A stretch of DNA of 64,000 nt, taken from positions 235,790,447-235,854,446 of the forward strand of contig NC_073693.1 of NCBI RefSeq assembly GCF_029784155.1, given 5' to 3'. This document shows positions 22,582 to 34,340 of the stretch, piece by piece. Source of the stretch: Uranotaenia lowii (taxonomy: Eukaryota > Arthropoda > Insecta > Diptera > Culicidae). Position numbers and translations under genes: made by a program. The notes under the pieces were generated by a model. The model was not told the DNA's origin, ran no database searches, and was given only the letters and a program-made list of their open reading frames with translations. Each line of letters opens with the position of its first letter. Positions within the stretch are counted from its first letter, which is position 1.

Positions 22582-25057
22582 GCGCATCATGGGGCGTCAT
22601 GGCCTAGGACAGATGAGCGAAAACGGAGAGCTGTTTGTAGAATTTTGTGGCAACAACAACATGGTGATCGGTGGATCGCTCTTCCCCCATCGACCAGCAC
22701 ATAAGGTCACTTGGGTATCCCGAGATGGCCGAACAGAAAATCAAATTGACCACATCTGCATCAGCCGAAAATGGAGAAGGAGCCTTCTTGATGTCCACAA
22801 CAAACGAAGCGCAGACATTGCATCTGACCATCACCTCGTCCTTGGCGAGATACGACTGAGAGTTGCGCGTGTCCAACGGCGCGAGGAGAAAGTCGGGTGT
22901 CGATACGACGTCCGCCGGTTGGAGAATCCAGAGGGGAAAAGGGCATATGTTGAACAGCTAGAATCCCGAGCCTCGGAGTTGCCGACAGACGGAACAGTCG
23001 AAGAACAGTGGTGTGGAATCAAGAATGCCTTTATCACGACGAGCCATGGTACTCTCGGTAAAGTTTGTGGAAGAAGGAGTGAATGGATGTCGGATGAAAC
23101 TTGGAGGATGGTTGATGATCGGAGAAAGGCGAAAATCGGAATTGAGCAGGCATGTACCGGGTCAGCCAAAGCAGCCGCCCGCTTACGATATGCGGAGCTG
23201 GAAAAGGCAGTTAAACGAGCTTGTAGACGAGAGAGAGCCTGGACAAACTCCCTAGCCGAAAAGGGGGAAAGTGCCGCCGCCAATGGAGATATCCGATTAC
23301 TATATGACATTTCTCGCCGCCTCAGTGGTGCAAGGACTAATGCAAGAATGCCGCTGAAAGACCGAGCGGGTCAGTTATTGACCGATCGAACAGATCAGCT
23401 CAAACGATGGACTGAGCACTTCGAACAACTCTTCCGAGTCACGAATAGCGATGGCCAACAGAACCCGCAGCTTGAAGCGCCAACAGTAAGTCGCATAAAT
23501 GGCGTCAACTCGGAAGCGCCCTCGCTGGCTGAAATAGAAGCGGCAATCAAAAATATGAAATCCAACAAAGCACCTGGGATCGATTGCATCCCTGCTGAAA
23601 TGCGGAAAGCTGACCCTGCCCTGTCAGCACAAATGTTGCACCGTCTTTTCGCTGACATCTGGGATACTGCAACATTCCCGGCCGACTGGATGCAGGGTAT
23701 CCTCGTAAAGGTCCCGATGAAAGGAGACCTGACAGAGTGCGGTAACTGGCGAGGCATAACGTTGATCTGTACAACCTTCAAAGTACTCTGCAAAGTGATC
23801 CTGAACAGGATCCAGGAGAAAATCGACGCTACACTCCGACGGCAACAAGCTGGATTCCGATCCGGACGATCATGTGTGGACCACATCACAACGCTACGAA
23901 TCATACTGGAACAAATCAACGAATTCCAGGACTCTCTTCTGCTGGTGTTCGTTGATTTCGAAAAAGCATTCGACCGACTCAACCATGAAAACATCTGGGC
24001 GGCTCTAAGGCGACGAGGGGTCCCAGAGAAACTAGTCCATCTCATCGAAGCACAATACGAGGCATTTTCGTGCAAGGTCTTGCACGATGGTGTCTTGTCC
24101 GAACCAATCCCGGTAACTGCTGGAGTGAGACAAGGATGTATTTTATCACCGCTACTTATTCTAATCGTAATGGATGAGATTCTGACTGGATCGATCAACT
24201 GTGCACCGAACCGAGGATTGCCGTGGAATCCTTCAACAATGGAGCATCTGAACGACCTTGACTTGGCTGACGATATTGTTTTGCTCGCCCAAACGCAATC
24301 GGATATGCAGAGCAAACTCGACGACCTCATCGAAAGTTCCAAGGCAGCAGGTCTCAAAGTCAATGTCGGAAAGACCAAGTCGATGGAGATCAACACAGGA
24401 AATCCCTCCAGTTTCATGGTAGTTGGGCAACAAGTTGAGAAAGTGGAGTGCTTCCAGTATCTTGGTAGACAGATAACGCCTGATGGTGGTACCAGGAAAG
24501 ACATCGAAACCCGGATCAGAAAGGCCCGATTTGCGTTTGCGAGTCTCCGAAACATCTGGCGGTCACGCCAGATCTCTCTACGAACAAAAATCCGAATCTT
24601 CAACTCAAACGTCAAATCCGTATTGCTGTACCGGTGCGAAACTTGGTGCACATATGCGGTGACGACGCGAAAACTGCAAGTATTTGTAAACCGCTGCCTG
24701 CGGAACATCATAAGCGCTTGGTGGCCTGGCAACTGGATCTCGAATGAGGAACTACATCGCCGGTGTCATCAAAGGGCGCTAGAAATCGAGATTCGGGAAC
24801 GTAAGTGGAGATGGATTGGGCACACGCTGCAAAAAGATGAAAACGAGATTTGCAGAGAGGCGCTAGATTGGAATCCAGAAGGTCATCGAAGAAGAGGCAG
24901 GCCCAGTAACTCGTGGCGGCGAAGCCTAGCCGCCGAAATCCGAACTGTCGACGAGAATCTTGACTGGGACCAGGTGAAGATGCTGGCTCCGGATCGTCAA
25001 CAGTGGAGGTCTTTTACCACGGCCCTATGCACCGGAGGATCGGCGCGGGATCATTAA
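22523..25057 (+). CDS. Endonuclease C-terminal half plus reverse transcriptase of an RTE-like retrotransposon
   Basis: An 844-residue open frame, continuing the element's protein after the frameshift. Residues 6-10 are the endonuclease GDFNA block, residues 71-80 contain the IDH block, and SDHH at 101-104 carries the catalytic Asp and His, so the nuclease residues are present across the two frames. The reverse transcriptase follows: VDFEKAFD at about 477-484 (first catalytic Asp), AGVRQGCILSPLL at about 533-545, and LADD at about 581-584 (catalytic Asp pair). The box reads LADD where F/YADD is usual, and the preceding residues are LNDLD. YLGRQITPDGGT and a basic C-terminal region with GRPSNSWRR near residue 792 are typical of this group. 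The ATG at 22523 lies at the frameshift and is unlikely to be a natural start. There is no RNase H domain. The protein is not expected to be made whole from this copy. Confidence 0.95.
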   Translation: MTFKLGDFNAKIGSDNQDLKRIMGRHGLGQMSENGELFVEFCGNNNMVIGGSLFPHRPAHKVTWVSRDGRTENQIDHICISRKWRRSLLDVHNKRSADIASDHHLVLGEIRLRVARVQRREEKVGCRYDVRRLENPEGKRAYVEQLESRASELPTDGTVEEQWCGIKNAFITTSHGTLGKVCGRRSEWMSDETWRMVDDRRKAKIGIEQACTGSAKAAARLRYAELEKAVKRACRRERAWTNSLAEKGESAAANGDIRLLYDISRRLSGARTNARMPLKDRAGQLLTDRTDQLKRWTEHFEQLFRVTNSDGQQNPQLEAPTVSRINGVNSEAPSLAEIEAAIKNMKSNKAPGIDCIPAEMRKADPALSAQMLHRLFADIWDTATFPADWMQGILVKVPMKGDLTECGNWRGITLICTTFKVLCKVILNRIQEKIDATLRRQQAGFRSGRSCVDHITTLRIILEQINEFQDSLLLVFVDFEKAFDRLNHENIWAALRRRGVPEKLVHLIEAQYEAFSCKVLHDGVLSEPIPVTAGVRQGCILSPLLILIVMDEILTGSINCAPNRGLPWNPSTMEHLNDLDLADDIVLLAQTQSDMQSKLDDLIESSKAAGLKVNVGKTKSMEINTGNPSSFMVVGQQVEKVECFQYLGRQITPDGGTRKDIETRIRKARFAFASLRNIWRSRQISLRTKIRIFNSNVKSVLLYRCETWCTYAVTTRKLQVFVNRCLRNIISAWWPGNWISNEELHRRCHQRALEIEIRERKWRWIGHTLQKDENEICREALDWNPEGHRRRGRPSNSWRRSLAAEIRTVDENLDWDQVKMLAPDRQQWRSFTTALCTGGSARDH

Positions 25058-25079
25058 GTAAGTAAGTATTACTTTTTGA

Positions 25080-25369
25080 AAAATCTTGCTAACATTGTTT
25101 GCTCATGTCAAAAGCTAAAGCCCTCATTTCAGTGGGAGCAATAAAAGGGGGAGGACGTTTTTTTTTGTTAATTTTTTCCTCGCTTGCAGAAAAGTAAAAA
25201 AATCCAATTGAATGATTTTTGAAAAAAAAACTTTGTTTCCACATCAATAAATGAAACCCTTTTACCTTCGATTGATTCCATTGAGGAATCCGAAATACTG
25301 ATTCACAAATTCTCCTATCATTAGCAATAATTTACACGTTTACGCATCCCTTGTCTAAGTAATACCCAT
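25080..25369. other. AT-rich flank of the retrotransposon
   Basis: AT-rich sequence with homopolymer runs and no recognised feature. Confidence 0.45.
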
Positions 25370-25790
25370 TTTGCCCATGCCGGAATGGAATGGAAACTCA
25401 CATCGAGAGTGGAAATTTGTATGTTTCAATTTCCCTATCGGATTCGAATCTAAGCCCGGGCTGAATCATTTACTAAACGGAGAAGGGTTCGAATTTGAAT
25501 GTTTCTCCATACCTACCCGCAAAAAACCCGGCTTCGATTTCAGCCAAAGGCCAAGCAAAGGCATCCAACCCATTCATTCTCCGCAATCTGCATCGGGTTT
25601 TTCGGGGGATGCCTTTTGCATTTCCCCTTTTTTAGGTTTTCCCTACTCCTCGGAATACAGCATACGGTTTTGGTGAACGAAACCAGAAGTTCGGATTTAT
25701 TGCACCGGAATTGGTCTTCAAAGTTCATAGAACCCTATGCCTGCAAAGAGATAAAGTTCTTCGGTACGTCTATGTGGTAATCCGAAATTT
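25370..25790. other. GC-richer single-copy island
   Basis: Balanced composition with three overlapping open frames on two strands (25371-25780). No domain is seen, and no in-window paralogue. Coding cannot be excluded without homology searching but is not supported. Confidence 0.35.
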
Positions 25791-28559
25791 TAACCAAACC
25801 CTGATTGAGGTTTGTTGGTGAAAAAAGGAAAAAAGAAATTTGAGAAGCTATTTTAAGGGAATTATTTACACATTTTTTGGTTTGGGGAATCTATTTTTGG
25901 TGAATGCGGGCTAAGCAGGGAAAAATCGATAAAATTACGGGTTGACTACTTTTATTCGAGCTCTAACTATATCTCATCATTGCTGTTGAAATTTCATTTA
26001 AAATTAATCACCAGATTTCAGTGTCAAACTGACATTGTGCAATCTTATCTTACCTACTAGAGGGAAGAATGGAGAGACTTGATGCCATCTTCTTGTTTTT
26101 TTTATATCTTTTCATGAAAAATCAGCAACTCGCGTCTTTTACTGATTTCAGAGTGCAACGTATGAAAATATTTTATATGAAGGGGGCTTTCAGAATTCTG
26201 TTTCAATGAGAAAATTCAAAACCACTAAAATAGTTAGTAAATATTAATCCCTCTGTTATCCATTGCATGCATGAACATAAGGGTGAACCATTTTTCCAAT
26301 TTACTTGAAACCTTGCTCCCACCTCCAAATCTTGATTCAATCAGGGATTCAAGAGTTCTTTCAAAATTTTAGCTCATTCGGATAACTTTTAAAGATCTTC
26401 AAATTTGTTTGCAGCTTTCTATGGGACAAGTGAAAATTTTCAACAAAAAGCATAATTAATTCTTCTAGTTTTTGCTAGCCATGGCGGAAAATGGCTGCAA
26501 CATTTTCAATACCCGGAGGAAAAATAATTATTTTTAAGCCCTTACTTACTATATCGAAAATTCTTTAAAAAACAAAAAAAATGCAATCGACTTCCTTTTT
26601 CATTAAATCCGCTCACTTATGACTTAAAACATTTTAAAATGAAGTTTAAATACTTAATTACTGTTCTTAAAACAATTACTGGTTTGGTCAAAAGGCTGGT
26701 GAATTTATTGTGACCTGTAGAGCAGTGGTTCAATTCCTAAAAATTCCTAAAATGTGTGAAAAAATTAACATTAAAATCAATTAAATAAACCTAAATAAAT
26801 GGGCAATCTAGCATCTGTTATCTGATTGTTAGAGCAATCTGTCAACCATATTTTTTTTCTCGCATAGAAGGTTTTGGATGTTAGGGGCTTAGGGGCTGAA
26901 TAGCATTCTCTTCAGCCGCTGAAATGAACTTTCAAGTTCGTTTAAGAACCTAAAATTTGGGCTGATAAGCATTCTCTATGGACAGCAACGAATGCTGATT
27001 AAGCTTCTTTGAACTCTTTTAAAGGAATTCTGGTTGATTGGGTATACATTTTGTTCTAAAATTTTCAAGAGCCAAGTGAGAATTTTAACTGAAATCGCTT
27101 TAAAATTTTTGGAAACTTGAAACATTTCTGAATGTTTAATTATCAAGTCTTTTAGTCCAGAAAAAGATTTTTCAAATAAACAAAAAAAAACTAAAAATAA
27201 TGAAAAATAGGTAGAAAGATCAATATTAAGCTGTCAGAGCAGTCAAATTTAAGTTTTTAAAAACATCCATGAAACTAAGGGCTATCCTAATGAACATCCT
27301 TCTTGAAATCTTTACTAAGAATTAAGCAAAGAAATACCTATTTTAAACTGTACATGAAAACAAAACAAAACTTATCAAAACTAGAAACATTTCAAACGAA
27401 TGATTTATGCAAAGATCAATCAAATTAATCAAAATTCAGGTTAGTGAAAAAAAACTAACAAACAAAAAACAAGAGTTTTTCACTATAATTTAAAAACGAA
27501 TCCAAGTTTTCGGAAATAAAGAACTGATAATGAACTTCCTAATTGGAATCCAAATACGCCTGTAGAATAAAAAACACTAGGTATGGAGAAAATAAAAAAA
27601 GAAATTTTTAAATCGAAATTTCAAATCAATTTTCAAAGTTTAATTTAGGAGAATAGAGATTTGAAAAAAATAAAAACCTCCTGATTCAAAGCTATTAAAA
27701 GATTTCGTTTAATTGAACCACAAAATATCGTGATAGAATTGAGAAGAATGTTTTGATAGCTTTGAATAAGTATTGATATTCAACCAAGTAGGGTCACAAC
27801 ACATTTTAATAACAAAAACCTCACATATAATTCAAGTTTTATCCATTTTTTTTTATAAGAATCTAATTTAAGTACCTAAGTTTTTACAAACAAACACTTG
27901 TATTTTCAGCATCAATCTATGTGTTATTAAGAAGTGGTTACTTAGAAAAAAAATGTTTGTGAAAAATTAAAAAAAATTAAATTCAAGGGTGCAAATAAAA
28001 ACAAGAAGCAAATTTCTGTTAAGCTTTGAAGAGTTGAATTGTTCATTTGAAGAATGGCGATCACTAATTTGCTAAGTTAAAAATTGTTAAGCATTAATCA
28101 TAAATAAAACCAGAATAAAGAGAAGTAATTATTCTATTTATCTTATTTCAGACTGAAAACTCATTAGTTGCAGATTGTAATCATTCAACTAGATTATATT
28201 AGTTATATAATTAACATCGAAAATCGTTAGCAAAAATGTAAATTCTAAAAAAACAGAATCATGCTTAGCGAATTTGAACACAATAACTATTTTGAGAACC
28301 TTATAAAAGAAGAAAAACACTGCAGTGCATGGTTTCATCTAATTTTAAATGGTATTTAAAAATTCAAAATTTTAAATCTCCATTTTTGAACGAGAATTTA
28401 AACTTGATTTTATTGTTCTCATAAACATTATAGAGCAACAATGCTTAACATCTTGGAACTATACAAATTAGTTTAAAAAAATGTTTTCAAAATAATTTAG
28501 TTACTAGGAAAAGTTTATATGAGCACCATTTGCAACTTTTAAATTATAATTATAGTTCA
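25791..28559. other. AT-rich non-coding DNA
   Basis: About 2.8 kb of A-rich sequence without ORFs of note. No inverted ends or tandem arrays recognised. Confidence 0.5.
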
Positions 28560-28640
28560 AAAGTTGGCAACCTGCGCCTCGCTAGCCTCATGCGGCTCTT
28601 TAGATATAAATCTGCGGCCCATTAGCTCACTGCTTACAAA
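28560..28640. repeat. Possible decayed hAT-type fragment
   Basis: GTTGGCAACCTGCGCCTCGC and, 60 bases later, CTGCGGCCCATTAG resemble the GGCAACC end and GCGGCCC subterminal words of hAT-type elements such as those at 5385 and 55631. No second end or target duplication. Confidence 0.3.
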
Positions 28641-28786
28641 TAGATTTTTGAATAAAATTTTTGAAAACTCCAACTAAATCTATACTAAAGTTTTGTGAAC
28701 TGGAAAACGGATTTTCATAGGTCTAGAAGAAAATTTTGAAATTGTTTCTGCTGTAGGAACAAACGGAAAGGACCAAATGGTAAAAT

Positions 28787-28914
28787 AGTTGGCGGATCGT
28801 TATTGAAAAACTATCCGGTACAACTGTGTTCGATGTTTACTCTTGGGCTCGAACTCGCGGACATCGGCTCAGGAGACAACAGACTTGCCAACTGAGAGCT
28901 ATATCACAAGCCCA
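28787..28914 (-). repeat. tRNA-derived SINE, copy 1
   Basis: Closely matches, in reverse orientation, the sequence at 42777-42901 over its full length of about 125 bp. On the minus strand the A box TAGCTCTCAGTTGG is at 28901-28888 (two extra bases relative to the other copy) and the B box AGTTCGAGCCC at 28855-28845. Pol III promoter boxes plus dispersed copies on both strands identify a tRNA-derived SINE. The open frame here is a shadow of the repeat. Confidence 0.8.
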
Positions 28915-30433
28915 GTTTTTTTTACTGTTTTTAAGAATCAGCAAAGAGATTAAGGTTAATTTTATCATTAACCCAAAATGCAAAATATTACTAATGTTTT
29001 CAATCAACAAGAACTTAAATCAAATTATTTATTACCAAAACTCGTGTATGCATATTTTTTAATCAATCGGACAAAAACGTTTAACTGAAGCTAACTGGAA
29101 AATCTAGGTTCATTAATAACAAAAAAAGAAGTACTAAGATAGTCTCTGTTTTGTCATTAAATAACGTAACCCTCATTACATTTAATCAACAATTTTTTTT
29201 TGGATAAACCACTTCAATTCATTCCAAATAACTTATTTGAATTGAAAACGACTATTTTAATGAATCTGAATATAGATTTGCATTCCAGATTTCCCAGTTT
29301 AAAATCGACTCACTCGAATTTATAGAGAAAAAATTTGAGAAATGCACGCTACGGTCGTCAAGAGGAAAATGGTCTGGTTTTCACCCAGCTTATTCACAAT
29401 TTTTTAGAAATTTCAAATGTTCAAATTATTTTAGCGAAGGAATTTCACGCAGTTTTTGGAGTTATTAGATAAAAGTGGAGTCCGCTTATATGCCTCGATT
29501 AAAATTATTTCAAGTGTGTTCATTTTTCTGTTTTTTGAGAAATTCTACTTCACACTCAAAATTGTAAATTCTTTATCAAATTTTTTGATTGAATAAGATT
29601 ATTCAAGAGTAAGAATCTCGACTCTAAACCGACGGCAAAATGTCGAAAACTAGTTCAAAATTCTGTTATTGTTTTTCAAAATTTTCTAACTTAAAGATAA
29701 AAATTCAGATCGGAATTTAATATTTCGAATGAGATTAAAATCATTTCATAGGTACTGGATCCATATTATAAAAATCAAAATTGTATTTTCACATTTAGGA
29801 TTCTGTATCCAGTAGAGGAACTTTGATTTCCAGCTCAAATTATCATTGGAAATTCGAAATAAAAAGCTGTTTTGGAATTCTGGCTCAAATTTCGTTTTAC
29901 ATTTCATTCCAAATATGATTCATGATTTTCGAAACTTATATTCAATCAAATTTCAAAAATTCAAATTTACACAATTTTTTTTTACACAATTCAGCGGAAA
30001 ACGTCAAATATAAAGTGGAATTTGAGTTTATTTTGCATGTTTTGATTTGTTTGAAGAATCAGATGTATATTTATAAAAAACATGAACAGCGTTCCAATTA
30101 TAGAATTTACTGTTAACCGAAAATATTTGCTGTTAATAAAACATTTTTTACATGTTTCTCTTGAAAAAAAAACCTTCAGGGAATTCCATATTTTCTTGGT
30201 GTATCTTGTATCTACAATTATAATTATTGCAGTTTTTTTATCATTCTTTAAAATCATAAATTTGGATAGAGTTTGTAAGAATCTCATATGAGCCACAAAA
30301 TTTTAATCGCAAAATTACACAGCCCGTCCGGAGTATACGTGTTCACCACATGTACACTTCGGACCAACCAGATTTCATTGTATAGGTTAAGGTAGTGCCA
30401 CCTCTATCCCGGTACTACTTATCCTAAATAATG
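28915..30433. other. AT-rich non-coding DNA
   Basis: No recognised gene or repeat. Overlapping short open frames near 29922-30296 lie on opposite strands and lack features. Confidence 0.5.
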
Positions 30434-30600
30434 AAATGTTGCGGGGTAAAGTATGGTGTACGTTAATAAGTTTTCCTCGCAAAAATGCTCTTTCGCTCTT
30501 TTCAACATCTGTAAATTTTCTTCTCACTTTTCTATCCATCTTCATCAATTTTATTTCTGATATTCTTTTTCCAAGAATATACATTTCACCGATATGCCGA
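30434..30600. repeat. Diverged single arm of the palindrome family
   Basis: The order of blocks TGCGGGGTAAAG, AAATGCTCTTTCGCTCTTTT, AATTTTCTTCTCACTTTTCTATCC parallels the right arm of the palindrome at 40413-40724, at moderate identity. Only one arm is present here. Confidence 0.6.
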
Positions 30601-31715
30601 AAAAATGATTTACAAAAAAAATAAATTACACTTCTAAAAATTTAACAATTTTTCAAAGAAACTGTCGAAGACTTTTATGAAAAACCTTTTCTATGCTCGA
30701 AATAAATAGCCTCAATCTTGCAGACTCTTGAGAAAATTCAATGATTTTAACCATCTATGAAAGTATGTTTTCTATTTTGTTTCTGAAAGCTTCACTTAAC
30801 AAATAAAACCTACCAGTTTAAAGTTTTCAGGATGCATTTTCAAAAGTTACTACTTAATACAAAACACTTTTAAATTTAAAGAACTTTAAATATGAACAGC
30901 AGGTTCTACTAAAGAAGTTTTTTTTTAACTTATGCATTGTTTCAGCAAAAATATCATATTGTAAAATCAAACAGCCCTGCAACCAGATATCAAGAGCACA
31001 AGTTTTGAAGATTGAAATTATTGCAAAAGCGTTTTTTATCGATAAAATTATGAAAATTCTTTTTATGGTAATAAACACAAATCTTTCACTGTAAAATTCT
31101 GCAAAGTAGCTTGTATGAATATGGATCTTCTTGACCCGACATTTGAAAACGCATATAAAATGATATAAAATCAAACCATGTTATAAAAATTGATGGTTCA
31201 GAAGAGAATCCTTGTACTAAGGGTAATCTGAGTAAGATTTTTAAAAAAAATCCAACAGTTAGAAAAAAATTCTGATAATTTAAAAGTTCGTTTCGTCAAA
31301 CTATTAATCACCGACATAAAACCGATATTTTTTCGGGGTCTCTGGAGCCACTTTTTACTATATTCCTTTTAAATTCCTCGATTGATTTCTTAAACTTTCA
31401 TTCAGAAATTTTACTGTTAATAATTTATTTTAAAAAAAAATCAATGTCTTTAACTTCAACCTAAAGGAGAAGATAAAACTCTTCATCTCTGGAGCCACTA
31501 TTTTATTATTATTCGGAATTAGCTAAAAGTATTGAAAAACAGACATATCTATTTATTCAATCACTAAAACAAATGATACTGACGAAAATGGAACTGATGT
31601 TTGAGCCTAAATTATTCCAAATTCATTCAAAAAACGAGTGTTTCTCTTTTCTCAGGAAGGAATTTTTCATTGTTAAATTGGCATCAAATAAAAACATTTT
31701 CCTTCAAAATAAACA
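30601..31715. other. AT-rich non-coding DNA
   Basis: No recognised feature. A 106-residue minus-strand open frame at 30854-31174 lacks any domain and has AT-rich composition. Confidence 0.45.
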
Positions 31716-31717
31716 TA

Positions 31718-32773
31718 CAGTACCGTTCATTATTGTATAGAAATTGGAAGCACGCGCACTGACACTTCGACTTTGAACTACCATAACTTTTTACTCTGAT
31801 GATATTGATATATCACTTCGACTTTGAACTACCATAACTTTTTACTCTGATGATATTTTTTGGTCAAATATTTTGCATTGGATAGATCAACTATCACACT
31901 ATTATATCACAAAATTTGAGCTTTCTGGAGTTTGTGTTGCTTGAGAAACAGTTATTCTACAAAAATCGGACTTTTTGGACTTTTCTCATTTAAACTGCAA
32001 TATCTCTGAAACTACGCTTCATTTTTTAATTGAAATTTTGCACAGTGATTGTTGAAATATGAAGCTAGCTTGCCTGGAGTTTTCGAAATGTTCCATTGAT
32101 GAGATCAAAAGCTACGCGAGGTGCAATATTTCAGGCATGAACCTTGAAATGCGATTTCTATAGAATTTTGGACGATTCATGAGAACAATATTGTTTCCTC
32201 CACCAATCAGACAAAAAATGTCTGGAAAAAGCAAAGAAAAAAAGAAAAAATGGAATAAATGATCCGTTTGTGTTTTGAAATCAGAATCTAGCGATATTGT
32301 TGTGATTTTTTGGTTGAAGTAGATTTACTGATTGTAAAACAGAGAATATGATTTTCCTATGGAAACATTCGTCCAAAATTCTATAGAAATCGCATTTCTA
32401 GATCCATGCCTGAATATTGCACCTCGCGTAACTTTTGATCTCATCGATAGAACTTTTCGAAAACTTCAGATATGCTAGCTTCATATTTCAACAATCACTG
32501 TGCCAAATTTCAATAAAAAATTAAGCGTAGTTTTAGAGATATTGCAGTTTGAATGAGAAAAGTCCAAAAAATTCGATTTTCGTAGAATAATTGTTTCTCA
32601 GGTCACACAAACTCCAGAAGGCTCAAATTTTGTGATAGAATAGTGTGATAGTTGATCTATCTAACGCAAAAAATTTGATCAAAAAATAACATCAGAGTAG
32701 AAAGTTATGGAAGTTCAAAGTCGAAGTGACAGTGCGCTTGCTTCAAAATTCTATACAATTATGAATGGTACTG
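31718..32773. mobile_element. Foldback MITE, Tc1/mariner-like, with two long arms
   Basis: Flanked by TA on both sides (31716-31717 and 32774-32775). It starts CAGTACCGTTCATTATTGTA and ends in its near-mirror TAC...GAATGGTACTG. Arms run about 31718-32185 and 32365-32773, so most of the element is one long inverted repeat around a loop of about 180 bp. The left arm holds a 51-bp tandem duplication (31763-31813, 31814-31864) that the right arm lacks. A shorter relative lies at 2659-3185. Confidence 0.88.
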
Positions 32774-32775
32774 TA

Positions 32776-34062
32776 TTTAAAAAAAATTCATAGTCTAAAA
32801 TTATGGCTCATTAATTTTCAATCTACAACGCTTTGCTCATCATTATTGCTTTTTTTCTTCAATTATCTGAGTTCAATAAAATATTCATTTTTTTTCAACT
32901 CATTACATTTGTTCTATTTAAGTTTTCACGTCAGCGAAAATAAAAAAAAAAAGTTTTTTTTGAGAAGTTTACCAAAACTGCTCGAGTTCTTTGCTTAAAC
33001 TTATTTTCCGATTTTTTTTTATTTCAATCTAACTAAGGCTTGTTATGAAAATTTTTATCCTTTAATGTAGGATTTATTCGAACGTGAGCATAAAAATTTC
33101 ATTTACCGTTTTAATACAACATTTGCCTTTGAATATCATTTGAAAAAAGGTTGTGTGTGTGTGTGTGTGGAATATGTAATCTCGAATATCAATAAAACCA
33201 TCATTCATCAATGTTGGAAATATTTTTTGAAATTATTAATTAACTTAACAAAATAGTCTATTTTTGTTAATTTTCACCAAGCATTGTTCATCAAGCGCAC
33301 GATGATGTTTGTGATTTATTGGAACATAAAAGTTTTGTTGGAGTAAGGTAATCTTAATGAAATGCAGCGATATTCCAAAACACACTTTTTGTCATTTATC
33401 ATGTACCAACCATGAAAAAAGATTTTTCTAAATAAACAGATTATCCGCAATAATCATCATTCTGATTTCTGGGTCTGTTTATGGTTCTTTTTTTCGTCAT
33501 ATTTTTCAAAAAAGAGAAGTCTCTTTTTATATATTGACAGTTTAATAATATATACGACATTTTTATGAACCTCAAACTAAATTCCGTAAAATATCCGTCG
33601 GCAGTTTAACCAGAAAAATAAGTATTACTACTAAAAGCCTGTTTTTTCTTGAAAGAAATTATCATTGTAATAAAGTTATGATCATTTAGTATCCGGGCAC
33701 TTTATATCGGTAATAGCTACGTTACTAGAGCTCGAATATGCAAAAATTTAGCAGTTTATTTATAAAAAAGGACCATCTTGCCTATTTTTTACAGTTTTTC
33801 AAATTTTCGTGTATTCGAGATATTTACGAAAAGACATGACAAAAATAATTATGCACAATCGCCTTGGAAATTCTTCTTTGTCGATTTGAAAACTCATTAA
33901 CTGTTGATTTTTTCTGAAATTTTCTTGGCCCAAATGGTTAAGAAGTATAAGAAGCTACTCCAGGATGCTAACGAAGTTCAATCCAAGCATCGGAATGGAA
34001 ATGTTGTAGAAAGTCTTTGGTTAATGGGGATAACTTAATGCAGGACCCTTAACTATGCAGTT
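32776..34062. other. AT-rich non-coding DNA with a small microsatellite
   Basis: Contains a (TG)9 run at 33152-33169. Nothing else recognised. Confidence 0.5.
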
Positions 34063-34340
34063 ATAGACTGAGTCGATTTGGGGTCATTTTAGAATTTTTC
34101 AAACCCTGGGGTCTTAAAAGCTTCGTTTTGGTCCAAAACTCATCCATGATTTTTTGCAAAATTTTTAAGTAATGTTTACATGAGTAAATTTGAATTTTTA
34201 TGTTTTGATAGGAAAATTGAATATTTTGTATTGAAAAATCAACGTCCTTTTGGTTTCTTTTGTGGATCCGAGCCTGCTAATGATTTTTGTGCCAATTGAA
34301 AAATTATCCAAAGGAAATTTTCCTCTGAATCCGCAGTCTA
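34063..34340. mobile_element. Single-arm relative of the 19609-20150 foldback element
   Basis: Shares its first ~250 bp with either arm of the foldback at 19609-20150, starting TAGACTGAGTCGATTTGGGG. The end reads CGCAGTCTA. Flanks ATGCAGTT (34055-34062) and ATGCAGTA (34341-34348) match at 7 of 8 positions, consistent with a 7-8 bp target duplication. So the family moves both as single-arm and as double-arm forms. Confidence 0.8.

Larger units (their letters stand above)
21740..25075 (+). mobile_element. RTE-like non-LTR retrotransposon, nearly full length, one frameshift
   Basis: A GC-rich block in AT-rich DNA. It has a GC-rich 5' leader starting near 21740, an apurinic-type endonuclease domain, a reverse transcriptase domain, and a short 3' tail of AAGT repeats at about 25055-25068. 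Non-LTR elements of the RTE type often end in short simple repeats rather than long poly(A), which fits. The leader holds imperfect repeats of a GCGTCTGTT...CAGGGGCG motif near 21843, 21889 and 21920. The exact 5' end and target duplication are not certain; ATTACT occurs on both sides (near 21697 and 25067), but this is weak. Only one frame break was seen, so the copy is fairly young. Clade assignment (RTE/SR2-like) is from recognised motifs, not a tree. Confidence 0.9.

Noticed and set aside
23395..24732. 445-residue minus-strand open frame
   Set aside because: Antisense shadow of the reverse transcriptase coding sequence, which has clear catalytic motifs on the plus strand.
28826..29062. 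Protein similar to the frame at 42676-42891
   Set aside because: The shared peptide comes from the SINE; both frames are translations of a non-coding repeat.
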